The notes: generated by a model from the letters alone, not told the origin. 58,555 bases of DNA from Streptomyces griseoaurantiacus (GCA_014656015.1 BNBP01000043.1:1-58555), one strand, 5' to 3'; counted from the stretch's first letter, positions 17,243-26,463 are shown. Program-made: numbers and translations.

Positions 17243-18034
17243 GTGAGCGCGTCGGGCACGGCCGCGGCCGGGCAGGTCGAGCACATGCTGCGCCAAGTCA
17301 CGCCCGGGCGTTACGACGCCTACGAGGCACTGCTCCGCGCACTCGCGGCGCCCTCCTCCGGTCATCTCTGGATGCTGCTCTGGCAGGGGCAGACCGGTTC
17401 CTCCGACGCCCAGTACGGAACCATGGAGGTCGGCGGTTTCCCGTACGCCCCCTGCGTGACCTCCGCCCAGGAGCTGTCGGCCAGCGGCTGGAGCCGGTCC
17501 TACGAGGTGGTCGACGGCCTGGAGGCGGCCCGCGCCCTCTACCCCGACCACTACGGCCTGTGGCTCAACCCGCACGCCCCCGGCGGCGGCGTCGGCATCC
17601 CCTGGCTGGACCTGCGGCGGATCGCCACCGGCCTCGACAGACAGCCGGCCGGACCGCTCCGGCTGAGTGAACCGGCCATCGAGATCCCGCAGTTCTACGC
17701 CCTGCTCACGCAGAACGCGCACCGCACCCCCGCCGTGCGCGCGCTGCGCCGCGCCTGGGTGCAGCCCGCGCTGGGCGCGCCGTACCTCGCCATCGGCCTG
17801 GACGTGTACGAGGCCTCGCCCCCGGCCGTGGACGCGGTGCGCACGATGATGCGGCAGTCGGTCGTCGCCGTTCCGGACGGGCTGCCCGTCTCGACCGTCG
17901 CGCTGTCCGATCCGCACGACCCGGTCGCGATGTGGCTGCGGGCCAGGGCCCGGCCGTTCTACGACCGTGAGGCCCACGCACCCGCCGCGGCGCCCGCCGC
18001 CGGCTACGGCTACCCCCACACGCCCGGATACTGA
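17243..18034 (+). CDS. SseB-like protein (paralogue of the preceding gene)
   Basis: A 263-aa protein related to the upstream SseB protein, most clearly at the end: DPHDPVAMWLRARARPFYD parallels AQDPVCDWLRENVRPFYQ. The N-terminal half (YDAYEALLRALAAP, GHLWMLLWQG, YPDHYGLWLNPHAP) follows the same plan. GTG start after GAGAGGGCGG. Tandem paralogues of this kind probably arose by duplication and diverged. No catalytic residues are recognisable. Confidence 0.83.
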   Translation: MSASGTAAAGQVEHMLRQVTPGRYDAYEALLRALAAPSSGHLWMLLWQGQTGSSDAQYGTMEVGGFPYAPCVTSAQELSASGWSRSYEVVDGLEAARALYPDHYGLWLNPHAPGGGVGIPWLDLRRIATGLDRQPAGPLRLSEPAIEIPQFYALLTQNAHRTPAVRALRRAWVQPALGAPYLAIGLDVYEASPPAVDAVRTMMRQSVVAVPDGLPVSTVALSDPHDPVAMWLRARARPFYDREAHAPAAAPAAGYGYPHTPGY

Positions 18035-18380
18035 GACACGCGTACGCTGTCGAGTGAAGGCTGCTCATCGTACCTTCACGTTAACTCCGTGTTTCTGCGC
18101 GCGTAGAGGGCAACGGAACGAGTGGTTCCGTCGGGTTATCGGGTCTGGTGTCCCAATTGCCTACCGTCCGGCTCCTGTTACCCACTGTCCGCATAACGGA
18201 ACACCTCAAAGAGCATCACGGTTACGCATCCATTCCCCGTCAACCCTGGCAACAGATCGCCGGAGCGTTGAAGACTCCCGCACCAGGGGAGCGTTCGCTC
18301 CCGTGTACGACGGACTGATCACGCCGCTACGAGCGGCAAGTGCGGGCCGGCTACCGCCGGTTGAGAGGGGTCCCTGCCAG
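18035..18380 (+). promoter_or_regulatory. Regulatory intergenic region of the peptide transporter operon
   Basis: This 346-bp gap has no gene but is rich in dyads: GTGAAGG/CCTTCAC (18054-18060, 18073-18079), GTTAAC, CGGAAC-GAGTG-GTTCCG (18114-18130) and GGGAGCG-TT-CGCTCCC (18287-18302), about 80 bp before the first gene. It is less GC-rich than its neighbours, consistent with promoter DNA. The first dyad may instead terminate the SseB gene. I cannot assign a definite -35/-10 pair. Confidence 0.55.
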
Positions 18381-19388
18381 ATGACGGCACCATTGCACGA
18401 GCCGACCGCGGAAGCGGCTCCGAGTGCGGCCGAAGAAGCGGCGGTTCAAGGCGCCGGGACGAAGGCCGTGCAGGGGCGCTCCCTGGGCCGGATCGCCTGG
18501 GAACGCCTGAAGCGGGACAAGCTCGCCCTGACGGGCGGTGTGGTCGTGCTCGTCCTGGTCCTGGTCGCGATCTTCGCCCCGTTCATCGCGGACCTGGCCG
18601 GACAGGACCCCGACGCGTACCACGAGAACCTGATCGACCCGCTGTTCGGCACCCCCACCGGGTCCCTCGGCGGCATCAGCGGCGACCACCTCCTCGGCGT
18701 CGAGCCCGTCAACGGCCGCGACCTCTTCGCCCGTGTCGTCTACGGCGCCCGGATCTCGCTCCTCGTCGGCTTCCTGTCCGCGATGGTGGCCGTGGTCCTC
18801 GGCACCGTGCTGGGCATCCTCGCCGGCTTCTTCGGCGGCTGGGTCGACGCCGTCGTCAGCCGCGTCATGGACGGTCTGCTCGCCTTCCCGCAGCTGCTGT
18901 TCATCATCGCCCTGGTCTCGGTCATGCCGAACCACATGCTGGGCCTGACCGGCACCGGCGTGCGCGTCTTCGTGATGATCCTGGTGATCGGCTTCTTCGG
19001 CTGGCCCTACATCGGCCGCGTGGTGCGCGGCCAGACGCTGTCCATGCGTGAGCGCGAGTACGTCGAGGCGGCCCGCTCGCTGGGCGCCGGCCGCTTCTAC
19101 ATCCTGTTCAAGGAACTGCTGCCCAACCTCGTCGCGCCCATCATCGTGTACACGACGATGATGATCCCGACCAACATCCTCACCGAGGCCGCGCTCAGCT
19201 TCCTCGGCGTGGGCGTCAAGCCGCCCACCTCCTCCTGGGGACAGATGCTGTCCACCGCGATCGACTACTACGAGTCGGACCCCATGTTCATGGTGGTCCC
19301 CGGTGTGGCGATCTTCATCACCGTCCTTGCCTTCAACCTCTTCGGCGACGGCGTGCGTGACGCGCTCGACCCGAAGGGCTCCCGCTGA
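18381..19388 (+). CDS. Oligopeptide ABC transporter permease (DppC/OppC type)
   Basis: A 335-aa inner-membrane permease. A long Ala/Glu-rich cytoplasmic N-terminus precedes six predicted membrane segments, beginning GGVVVLVLVLVAIFAPFIA (about residues 53-71). The BPD_transp_1 EAA loop is seen in EYVEAARSLGAGRFYILF, and ALSFLGVGVKPPTSSWG is the hallmark of OppC/DppC/NikC permeases. ATG start 13 bases after GAGAGGGG. First gene of a five-gene operon whose order is C-type permease, binding protein, B-type permease and two ATPases, rather than the usual A-B-C-D-F. Confidence 0.93.
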   Translation: MTAPLHEPTAEAAPSAAEEAAVQGAGTKAVQGRSLGRIAWERLKRDKLALTGGVVVLVLVLVAIFAPFIADLAGQDPDAYHENLIDPLFGTPTGSLGGISGDHLLGVEPVNGRDLFARVVYGARISLLVGFLSAMVAVVLGTVLGILAGFFGGWVDAVVSRVMDGLLAFPQLLFIIALVSVMPNHMLGLTGTGVRVFVMILVIGFFGWPYIGRVVRGQTLSMREREYVEAARSLGAGRFYILFKELLPNLVAPIIVYTTMMIPTNILTEAALSFLGVGVKPPTSSWGQMLSTAIDYYESDPMFMVVPGVAIFITVLAFNLFGDGVRDALDPKGSR

Positions 19389-19457
19389 ACTGCCGTACCC
19401 CCTACTGAGGTTCGCGAATTGTCCGCGGACCGATTGACATCCGGAGGATCCGAGATC

Positions 19458-21251
19458 GTGACTACCCAACGCACCACAGGGCGGCGCAAGCAGGCGGCGG
19501 CCGCCGCGATCGCGGTCGTCGCGCTGCTGAGCACGGCGGCGTGCGGCGGCAACGACGACAGCGACGGCGGTTCGAAGAGCGGCGCGGCCGGTTTCAACGC
19601 GGCCAACGACAAGGTCGCCCAGGCCTCGCTGGCCAAGAAGGGCGGCGAGCTGAAGTTCGCCAGCGCCCAGGACGCCGACTCGTGGGACACCACCCGCGGT
19701 TACTACGGCTTCATGTGGAACTTCTCCCGCTACTACAGCCGTCAGCTCCTGACCTACAAGACGGAGCCGGGCACCACGGGCGCCGAGCTGACCCCGGACC
19801 TGGCCGCCGACATGGGCAAGGTCTCGGACGACGGCAAGACCTACACGTTCACCCTTCGTGACGGTGTCACGTGGGAGGACGGCAAGGCGATCACCGCCCA
19901 GGACATCAAGTACGGCATCGAGCGCCAGTGGGCGCAGGACGTGCTGTCCGGCGGCCCCGTCTACCTGCGGGACGTCCTCGACCCCGACAGCGAGTACAAG
20001 GGCCCGTACAAGGACAAGGACAAGAAGCACCTCGGCCTGAAGGCCATCGAGACGCCGGACGAGAAGACCATCGTCTTCCACCTGCCGAAGGCCAACTCGG
20101 ACTTCATGCAGATGCTGGCGCTGACCTCGTCCTCGCCGGTCCGCCAGGACAAGGACACCAAGTCCAAGTACGGTCTGCACCCGTTCTCCTCGGGCCCGTA
20201 CAAGTTCCAGTCCTACGCGCCCGGCAAGAACATGATGCTGGTGCGCAACACCAACTGGAAGGCCTCCTCCGACCCGGTCCGCAAGGCCTACCCGGACAAG
20301 GTCAGCATCAAGTTCTTCACCAACGCCAACGACCTGGACCAGCGTCTGATCAGCGGCGACTACGACATCGACCTGGCCCAGACCGGTCTGTCCCCGCAGG
20401 GCCGCAGCACCGCCCTGAAGCAGCACAAGGCCAACCTGGACAACCCGGTCTCCGGCTACATCCGCTACGCGGTCTTCCCGCAGAGCGTCAAGCCCTTCGA
20501 CAACGAGCACTGCCGCAAGGCCGTGATCTACGGGGCCGACCACGTCTCCCTGCAGACCGCGCGCGGTGGCCCGATGGCCGGCGGTGACATCGGCACCAAC
20601 ATGCTCCCGCCGTCGGTGCCGGGCGCCGAGGGCCAGAAGTACGACCCGTACAAGCTGGCCACGGACAACAAGAACGGCAACGCCGCCAAGGCCAAGGAAG
20701 AGCTCAAGGCCTGCGGCAAGCCGAACGGCTTCAAGACCACCATCGCGGTCCGCAACAACAAGCCGGTCGAGGTGGCCACCGCCACGTCGATGCAGGCCTC
20801 GCTGAAGAAGGTCGGCATCGACGTCGACATCGACCAGTTCGACGGCTCGCAGACCACCGGCATCATCGGCAGCCCTTCCAACGTGAAGAAGAAGGGCTAC
20901 GGCATCATCATCATGGGCTGGGGCCCGGACTTCCCGTCCGTCCAGGGCTACGGCGCCCCGCTGTGGGACAGCAAGTACATCCTTGAGAGCGGCAACAACA
21001 ACTTCGCCCTGATCAAGGACAAGTCGATCGACAAGCTGTTCGACGACTACAACAAGACCCTCGAGGACTCCAAGAAGGCGGAGATCGCCACGGAGATCAA
21101 CCACAAGGTCATGGAGGGCGGCTACTACCTGCCCTTCGTCTTCGAGAAGTTCATCAACTGGCGCGGCTCGAACGTGGCCAACGTGTACACGACGGGTGCG
21201 TACAGCGGCATGTACGACTTCGTCAACATGGGTCTGAAGTCCGCGAAGTAA
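19458..21251 (+). CDS. Oligopeptide ABC transporter substrate-binding lipoprotein
   Basis: A 597-aa family 5 (SBP_bac_5) solute-binding protein anchored as a lipoprotein: charged N-terminus, hydrophobic stretch, lipobox LLSTAAC with Cys29. YTFTLRDGVTWEDGKAITA and VFHLPKANSDF are family hallmarks. GTG start fixed by GGAGGATC eight bases upstream. It captures di- or oligopeptides for the flanking permeases. Codon use shows more AAG/GGC bias than neighbours, typical of a highly expressed binding protein. A strong hairpin follows the gene. Confidence 0.94.
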   Translation: MTTQRTTGRRKQAAAAAIAVVALLSTAACGGNDDSDGGSKSGAAGFNAANDKVAQASLAKKGGELKFASAQDADSWDTTRGYYGFMWNFSRYYSRQLLTYKTEPGTTGAELTPDLAADMGKVSDDGKTYTFTLRDGVTWEDGKAITAQDIKYGIERQWAQDVLSGGPVYLRDVLDPDSEYKGPYKDKDKKHLGLKAIETPDEKTIVFHLPKANSDFMQMLALTSSSPVRQDKDTKSKYGLHPFSSGPYKFQSYAPGKNMMLVRNTNWKASSDPVRKAYPDKVSIKFFTNANDLDQRLISGDYDIDLAQTGLSPQGRSTALKQHKANLDNPVSGYIRYAVFPQSVKPFDNEHCRKAVIYGADHVSLQTARGGPMAGGDIGTNMLPPSVPGAEGQKYDPYKLATDNKNGNAAKAKEELKACGKPNGFKTTIAVRNNKPVEVATATSMQASLKKVGIDVDIDQFDGSQTTGIIGSPSNVKKKGYGIIIMGWGPDFPSVQGYGAPLWDSKYILESGNNNFALIKDKSIDKLFDDYNKTLEDSKKAEIATEINHKVMEGGYYLPFVFEKFINWRGSNVANVYTTGAYSGMYDFVNMGLKSAK

Positions 21252-21307
21252 TCACCGGCACACCCGCCGAACGGCACGAAAGGCAGGTGAAGGCCGGCGC
21301 GGCGTGA

Positions 21308-21342
21308 CCGCGGGCCGCCGGATGACCTCCGGCGGCCCGCGG
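21308..21342 (+). promoter_or_regulatory. Intercistronic stem-loop after the binding-protein gene
   Basis: Perfect 14-bp stem (21308-21321 with 21329-21342) and 7-base loop between the binding-protein and second permease genes. Such structures attenuate read-through or stabilise the upstream mRNA, so the binding protein is made in excess over the membrane components. Confidence 0.8.
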
Positions 21343-21362
21343 TCCGCGGCGGGCCGTAAGCT

Positions 21363-22361
21363 GTGCTCGCTTACCTCATCAGGCGGCTGCTCGCCGCCGC
21401 AGTGATGCTGGTGGTCATCATCGTGGTGGTCTTCAGCATCTTCTTCCTCATCCCCAAGTGGGCCGGGGTCGACATCGCCACGAGCTTCGTGGGCAAGCAG
21501 GCGGACCCCGCCTCGGTCGAGGGCGTACGGGAGAAGCTGGGTCTGGCCGACCCGATCTACGCCCAGGTCTGGGAGTTCTTCAAGGGCATCTTCGTCGGCC
21601 GCACCTACTCGGGCGGCGGCGACGTCACCCAGTGCGCCGCGCCCTGCTTCGGCTACTCCTTCCGCAGCGAGCAGGCCGTCTGGCCGGTGCTCACCGACCG
21701 CTTCCCGGTGACCCTGGGCCTGGCGCTCGGTGCCGCCGTGCTGTGGCTGGTCTTCGGTGTCGCGGCGGGTGTGCTCTCCGCGCTCAAGCGGGGCAGCATC
21801 TGGGACCGCGGCGCGATGGTCGTCGCCCTCTCGGGTGTCTCCCTTCCCATCTACTTCACCGGCATGCTCAGCGTGGCCGTCCTCGACATCGGCCTGGGCT
21901 GGGTCGACGCCCAGTACGTGCCCCTGGACGAGAGCTTCACCGGCTGGTTCGGCGGCATGCTCCTGCCCTGGGTCACCCTCGCGTTCCTCTACGCGGCGAT
22001 GTACGCGCGGATCACCCGCGCCACCATGATGGAGATCCTCGGCGAGGACTACATCCGCACCGCCCGCGCGAAGGGCCTGCGCGAGCCGGTCGTCATCCGC
22101 AAGCACGCCATGCGCTCCACGATGACCCCCCTGCTCACCATGCTCGGCATGGACCTCGGCGCCCTCATCGGCGGCGCGATCCTGACCGAGACCACGTTCA
22201 GCCTGCCGGGCCTCGGCCAGAAGGTGCTGGACGCGATCAAGAACCAGGACCTGCCCTTCATCCTGGGCGTCACCCTGATCACCTCGCTCGCGGTGCTCGT
22301 CGCCAACCTCGTCGTGGACATCCTGTACGCCGTCATCGACCCCCGAGTGAGGCTGGCATGA
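21363..22361 (+). CDS. Oligopeptide ABC transporter permease (DppB/OppB type)
   Basis: A 332-aa permease starting MLAYLIRRLLAAAVMLVVI, the typical first helix of OppB/DppB proteins. The EAA loop is seen in DYIRTARAKGLREPVVIRKH and the final segment ends in ILYAVIDPRVRLA. A periplasmic insert (about residues 60-115, including a Cys pair in QCAAPCFGYS) is larger than in E. coli DppB. GTG start. The stop overlaps the ATG of the next gene by four bases (ATGA), so the membrane and ATPase subunits are translationally coupled. Confidence 0.93.
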   Translation: MLAYLIRRLLAAAVMLVVIIVVVFSIFFLIPKWAGVDIATSFVGKQADPASVEGVREKLGLADPIYAQVWEFFKGIFVGRTYSGGGDVTQCAAPCFGYSFRSEQAVWPVLTDRFPVTLGLALGAAVLWLVFGVAAGVLSALKRGSIWDRGAMVVALSGVSLPIYFTGMLSVAVLDIGLGWVDAQYVPLDESFTGWFGGMLLPWVTLAFLYAAMYARITRATMMEILGEDYIRTARAKGLREPVVIRKHAMRSTMTPLLTMLGMDLGALIGGAILTETTFSLPGLGQKVLDAIKNQDLPFILGVTLITSLAVLVANLVVDILYAVIDPRVRLA

Positions 22362-23461
22362 CCGACATCGCCAAGAGCGGAGCCGCGCTCGGCGAGCCGC
22401 GGGCCGTCAAGGACTCGCCGGCGCCCAGCGCCTTCCTGGAAGTGCGCGACCTCAAGGTGCACTTCCCGACCGACGACGGCCTGGTCAAGTCCGTCGACGG
22501 GCTCAGCTTCCAGCTCGAGAAGGGCAAGACCCTCGGCATCGTGGGCGAGTCCGGCTCGGGCAAGTCGGTGACCTCGCTCGGCATCATGGGCCTGCACACC
22601 GCCGGCCAGTACGGCAAGCGCAAGGCGCGGATATCCGGCGAGATCTGGCTGGACGGCACCGAGCTGCTGTCCGCCGACCCCGACCATGTGCGCAAGCTGC
22701 GCGGCCGGCAGATGTCGATGATCTTCCAGGACCCGCTGTCCGCGCTGCACCCGTATTACACGATCGGGCAGCAGATCGTGGAGGCCTACCGGGTCCACCA
22801 CGACGTCGACAAGAAGACCGCCAAGCGGCGCGCGGTGGAGATGCTCGACCGCGTCGGCATCCCGCAGCCCGACAAGCGCGTCGACAGCTACCCGCACGAG
22901 TTCTCCGGCGGTATGCGCCAGCGCGCGATGATCGCGATGTCGCTGGTCAACAACCCCGAGCTGCTCATCGCGGACGAGCCGACGACCGCCCTGGACGTCA
23001 CCGTCCAGGCGCAGATCCTGGACCTCATCCGCGATCTGCAGACGGAGTTCGGCTCCGCGGTCATCATCATCACCCACGACCTGGGCGTCGTCGCCGAGCT
23101 GGCCGACGACCTGCTGGTGATGTACGGCGGCCGCTGCGTGGAGCGCGGCCCGGCCGAGAAGGTGTTCTACGAGCCCCGCCACCCCTACACCTGGGGCCTG
23201 CTCGGCTCGATGCCGCGGCTCGACCGCGACCAGCAGGAACGCCTCATCCCGGTCAAGGGCTCCCCGCCCTCCCTGATCAACGTGCCGTCCGGCTGCGCCT
23301 TCAACCCGCGCTGCCCGTACGCGGACGTCCCCAAGGACGACCTGACCCGCACGGTCCGCCCCGAGCTGGCCGAGGTGGGCAGCCGGCACTGGGCCGCCTG
23401 CCACATGAGCACGGAGCAGCGGGAGCGCATCTGGACCGAAGAGATCGCCCCGAAGCTGTGA
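22358..23461 (+). CDS. Oligopeptide ABC transporter ATP-binding protein (DppD/OppD type)
   Basis: A 367-aa ATPase: Walker A GESGSGKSV, signature FSGGMRQRAMIAMSL, Walker B LLIADEPTTALD and H-loop ITHDLGVV. The C-terminal oligopeptide-transporter extension has the clustered cysteines FNPRCPYAD and WAACHM; in OppD/DppD relatives this region binds an iron-sulfur cluster. ATGA overlap with the permease upstream and GTGA overlap with the second ATPase downstream. Forms the heterodimeric motor with the next gene product. Confidence 0.94.
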   Translation: MTDIAKSGAALGEPRAVKDSPAPSAFLEVRDLKVHFPTDDGLVKSVDGLSFQLEKGKTLGIVGESGSGKSVTSLGIMGLHTAGQYGKRKARISGEIWLDGTELLSADPDHVRKLRGRQMSMIFQDPLSALHPYYTIGQQIVEAYRVHHDVDKKTAKRRAVEMLDRVGIPQPDKRVDSYPHEFSGGMRQRAMIAMSLVNNPELLIADEPTTALDVTVQAQILDLIRDLQTEFGSAVIIITHDLGVVAELADDLLVMYGGRCVERGPAEKVFYEPRHPYTWGLLGSMPRLDRDQQERLIPVKGSPPSLINVPSGCAFNPRCPYADVPKDDLTRTVRPELAEVGSRHWAACHMSTEQRERIWTEEIAPKL

Positions 23462-24918
23462 GCGAGGACAAAGCTGTGACCACTCCCGCCAAGAGCGAAG
23501 GCGCGACCCTCACCAAGGACGCCGCCGCCGGCGAGACGCTGCTGAAGGTGACCGGCCTGCAGAAGCACTTCCCGATCCGCAAGGGCCTGCTCCAGCGGCA
23601 GGTCGGCGCGGTGCGGGCGGTCGACGGAATCGACTTCGAGGTGCGCCGGGGCGAGACCCTCGGCGTCGTCGGCGAGTCCGGCTGCGGCAAGTCGACCATG
23701 GGCCGGCTCATCACCCGGCTGCTCGAACCCACCGCCGGGAAGATCGAGTTCGAGGGCAAGGACATCACGCACCTCGGCGTCGGCGGCATGCGCCCGCTGC
23801 GCCGCGACGTGCAGATGATCTTCCAGGACCCGTACTCCTCGCTGAACCCGCGCCACACCATCGGCACGATCGTCGGCGCTCCCTTCAAGCTCCAGGGCGT
23901 CACGCCCGAGGGCGGTGTCAAGAAGGAGGTGCAGCGGCTGCTGTCGGTCGTGGGCCTGAGCCCCGAGCACTACAACCGCTACCCGCACGAGTTCTCCGGC
24001 GGTCAGCGGCAGCGCATCGGCATCGCCCGCGCGCTCGCGCTCAGCCCCAAGCTGGTCGTGGCGGACGAGCCGGTCTCCGCGCTGGACGTGTCGATCCAGG
24101 CCCAGGTCGTCAACCTGCTCGACGACCTCCAGCAGGAGCTGGGCCTGACGTACGTGATCATCGCGCACGACCTGTCCGTCGTCCGGCACGTCTCCGACCG
24201 CATCGCCGTGATGTACCTCGGCAAGATCGTGGAGCTGGCCGACCGCGACCTGCTCTACAAGTCGCCGATGCACCCGTACACCAAGGCGCTGATGTCGGCG
24301 GTGCCGATCCCGGACCCCTCGCGCAAGTCGGCCAGGAGCGAGCGCATCCTGCTCCAGGGCGACGTGCCCTCGCCGATCGCCCCGCCGAGCGGCTGCCGCT
24401 TCCACACCCGGTGCTGGAAGGCGACGGAGATCTGCCGCACCACCGAGCCGCCGCTGCTGGAGCTGCGGCCGGGCCAGCAGGTGGCCTGCCACCACCCGGA
24501 GAACTTCGCCGACCAGGCCCCGCAGGACACCGTGCTGCTGCGGGACGCCAGGAAGGCGGCCGAGACGGTCTCCGAGGAGGCGCTCGCGGAGTCCGCGGCC
24601 ACCTCGGCGGCGGTGGCGGCCGAGGTGGGCGAGGCGGCCGAGGGGCTGACGCCGGTGACGAAGCCGGCGGCCGACCGGCCGGAGCCCGTGGCGGCCGAGC
24701 CGCTCGTCCCCGCGCAGAAGAACGTCCGCGCCGTGGAGGAGCCGGCCGCGAAGGAGCCGGCCGGTTCCGAGGACGCGACCGTGGCCGAGGACGCCGCAGC
24801 GGCGGAGTCCGCCGGGGCCGGGGCCGCCGACGGCGAGGCCGGCACCGAGGGTGACGCGGGTACCGAGGGTGACGCAGGTCCCGACGGAGCCGAGGGTCAG
24901 GAGTCAACTCCGAAGTAG
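23458..24918 (+). CDS. Oligopeptide ABC transporter ATP-binding protein (DppF/OppF type) with long acidic tail
   Basis: A 486-aa ATPase: Walker A GESGCGKST, signature FSGGQRQRIGIARAL, Walker B LVVADEPVSALD. The conserved module ends near residue 355 with CRTTEPPLLELRPGQQVACHHP. The remaining ~125 residues are a low-complexity Ala/Glu/Pro/Gly tail with repeated GTEGDA units, unusual for DppF. GTG at 23458 overlaps the previous stop; GTG at 23476 has a better ribosome-binding site (GCGAGGAC) and may be the real start. Second half of the ATPase heterodimer. Confidence 0.92.
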   Translation: MSEDKAVTTPAKSEGATLTKDAAAGETLLKVTGLQKHFPIRKGLLQRQVGAVRAVDGIDFEVRRGETLGVVGESGCGKSTMGRLITRLLEPTAGKIEFEGKDITHLGVGGMRPLRRDVQMIFQDPYSSLNPRHTIGTIVGAPFKLQGVTPEGGVKKEVQRLLSVVGLSPEHYNRYPHEFSGGQRQRIGIARALALSPKLVVADEPVSALDVSIQAQVVNLLDDLQQELGLTYVIIAHDLSVVRHVSDRIAVMYLGKIVELADRDLLYKSPMHPYTKALMSAVPIPDPSRKSARSERILLQGDVPSPIAPPSGCRFHTRCWKATEICRTTEPPLLELRPGQQVACHHPENFADQAPQDTVLLRDARKAAETVSEEALAESAATSAAVAAEVGEAAEGLTPVTKPAADRPEPVAAEPLVPAQKNVRAVEEPAAKEPAGSEDATVAEDAAAAESAGAGAADGEAGTEGDAGTEGDAGPDGAEGQESTPK

Positions 24919-24939
24919 CGCATGACGAGTTGGCAAAGT

Positions 24940-25005
24940 CATGTACATGCCTGAACGGGAGAGCGCAGAGTCGACCCCGCATGCCCGATCGACCACCGAT
25001 CGGGC
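24940..25005 (+). promoter_or_regulatory. Palindromes between transporter and aminopeptidase genes
   Basis: Two dyads occupy the 108-bp gap. The perfect 10-bp palindrome CATGTACATG lies at 24940-24949. GCCCGATCG-ACCAC-CGATCGGGC lies at 24983-25005. The second could terminate the transporter operon; the first looks like an operator or promoter element of the aminopeptidase gene. Confidence 0.6.
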
Positions 25006-25026
25006 CACGCGCGAAAGGGACGACAC

Positions 25027-26424
25027 ATGGCACTCTCCCGTTCGGCACGTTTACTGACCCTCGCCACCGCGGCGGCCTCCTTCCTCGTCATCGCCGCCGG
25101 ATCCGCCCCCACCGCCGGCGCCCCCGGCATCGGCGACGACTACTTCCCCCGGCTCGGCAACGGCGGCTTCGACGCCCGCCACTACGCGCTCGACGTGGCC
25201 TACGACCCGCACACCGACCGCCTCGACGGCCGGACCACCCTCACCGCCCGGGCGACCCAGAGCCTGTCCTCCTTCGACCTCGACCTGCAGAAGCTCGAGG
25301 TCACGCGCGTCGACGTCAACGGCAGACGGGCCGAGTTCGCCCGTGACGGGGACGAGATCCGCATCACCCCGCGCTCGCCCCTCGCCAAGGGCCGCACCTT
25401 CACCGTCTCCGTCACCTACGGCGGCGTGCCGGAGGCGCTGAGCGGGCCCATCGTCTTCGGCTCCTCCTACGGGTGGATGAAGACCGAGGACGGCGTCTTC
25501 GTGGCCTGCGAGCCCAACGCCGCCTCCACCTGGTTCCCCTCCAGCGACCACCCCTCCGACAAGGCCACCTACGACATCCGCATCAAGGCGCCGCGCGGCC
25601 TGACCGGCGTCTCCAACGGGCGGCTGGTCTCCACGCGGAACCGGGGCGACTCGACGTACACCCACTGGCGCGAGAGCCGGCCCATGGCCACCTACCTGGC
25701 CACCGCCACCATCGGGAAGTTCGACGTGCGGACCGGGCGCACCCCGGCCGGCACACCGATCTACGTCGCCGTCGACCCGGTGCTGAAGAACAGCAACAAC
25801 GTCGACGTCTACGGGGTCACCGCCGAGGCCACCGACTACTGGTCCGAGGTGTTCGGCCCGTATCCCTTCGAGGAGACCGGTGCGATCGTCGACGACATGC
25901 CGGAGGCCGGCTTCTCGCTGGAGGTGCAGTCCAAGCCCGCCTACTCCGCCGTCCGCAACGAGTCGACCATCGTGCACGAGCTGGCCCACCAGTGGTTCGG
26001 CGACTCCGTCTCGGTCGCGCACTGGAAGGACATCTGGCTCAACGAGGGCTTCGCCACCTACGCCCAGTGGCTGTGGCTGGAGCACCGGGGCACCCGCTCG
26101 GCGCACGACTCCTTCCGCGCCTCCTACGACTCCCGCGCGGCGAGCAGCTCCTTCTGGCAGGTGAAGGTCGCCGACCCGCAGCGCGACACGATGTTCGCCT
26201 CCGCCGTCTACGACCGGGGCGCGATGACCCTCCAGGTGCTGCGCGAGCGCATCGGTGACCGCGCCTTCTTCCGGCTGCTGCCCGCCTGGACCCGTCTGCA
26301 CCGCCACGGCAACGCCTCGACCGCCGAGTTCGTCGCCCTTGCGGAGAAGATCTCCGGGCAGCGGCTCGGCGACATCTTCGACACCTGGATCGGCTCCACC
26401 GGGAAGCCCGCGCTCCCTCAATGA
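25027..26424 (+). CDS. Secreted M1 family metallopeptidase (aminopeptidase)
   Basis: A 465-aa exported zinc aminopeptidase with a Sec signal (RSARLLTLATAAASFLVIAA, cleavage near APTAGA, about residue 35). The M1 zinc site is HELAHQWFGD (His317, Glu318, His321), with the third ligand Glu340 in NEGFATY, preceded by the substrate loop GFSLEVQSKP. The short length (no C-terminal ARM domain) is usual for secreted Streptomyces members. Codon 9, in the signal peptide, is TTA (25051-25053), the rare leucine codon read by the bldA tRNA, so translation may be restricted to late growth. Follows the peptide transporter, fitting digestion and uptake. Confidence 0.93.
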   Translation: MALSRSARLLTLATAAASFLVIAAGSAPTAGAPGIGDDYFPRLGNGGFDARHYALDVAYDPHTDRLDGRTTLTARATQSLSSFDLDLQKLEVTRVDVNGRRAEFARDGDEIRITPRSPLAKGRTFTVSVTYGGVPEALSGPIVFGSSYGWMKTEDGVFVACEPNAASTWFPSSDHPSDKATYDIRIKAPRGLTGVSNGRLVSTRNRGDSTYTHWRESRPMATYLATATIGKFDVRTGRTPAGTPIYVAVDPVLKNSNNVDVYGVTAEATDYWSEVFGPYPFEETGAIVDDMPEAGFSLEVQSKPAYSAVRNESTIVHELAHQWFGDSVSVAHWKDIWLNEGFATYAQWLWLEHRGTRSAHDSFRASYDSRAASSSFWQVKVADPQRDTMFASAVYDRGAMTLQVLRERIGDRAFFRLLPAWTRLHRHGNASTAEFVALAEKISGQRLGDIFDTWIGSTGKPALPQ

Positions 26425-26463
26425 GTCGCCGAGGGGCGCTTTGATGCCCACACTGTAAGACAC

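Noticed and set aside
18035..18380. A tRNA or small RNA in the transporter leader
   Set aside because: No cloverleaf or T-loop consensus is present. The dyads are too short and separate for a tRNA.
18351..21104. A 917-codon leftward frame opposite the peptide transporter genes
   Set aside because: It is the complement of the permease and binding-protein genes, with Val/Asp/Arg/Gly-rich low-information sequence and no motif. Long antisense frames are normal in high-GC DNA.
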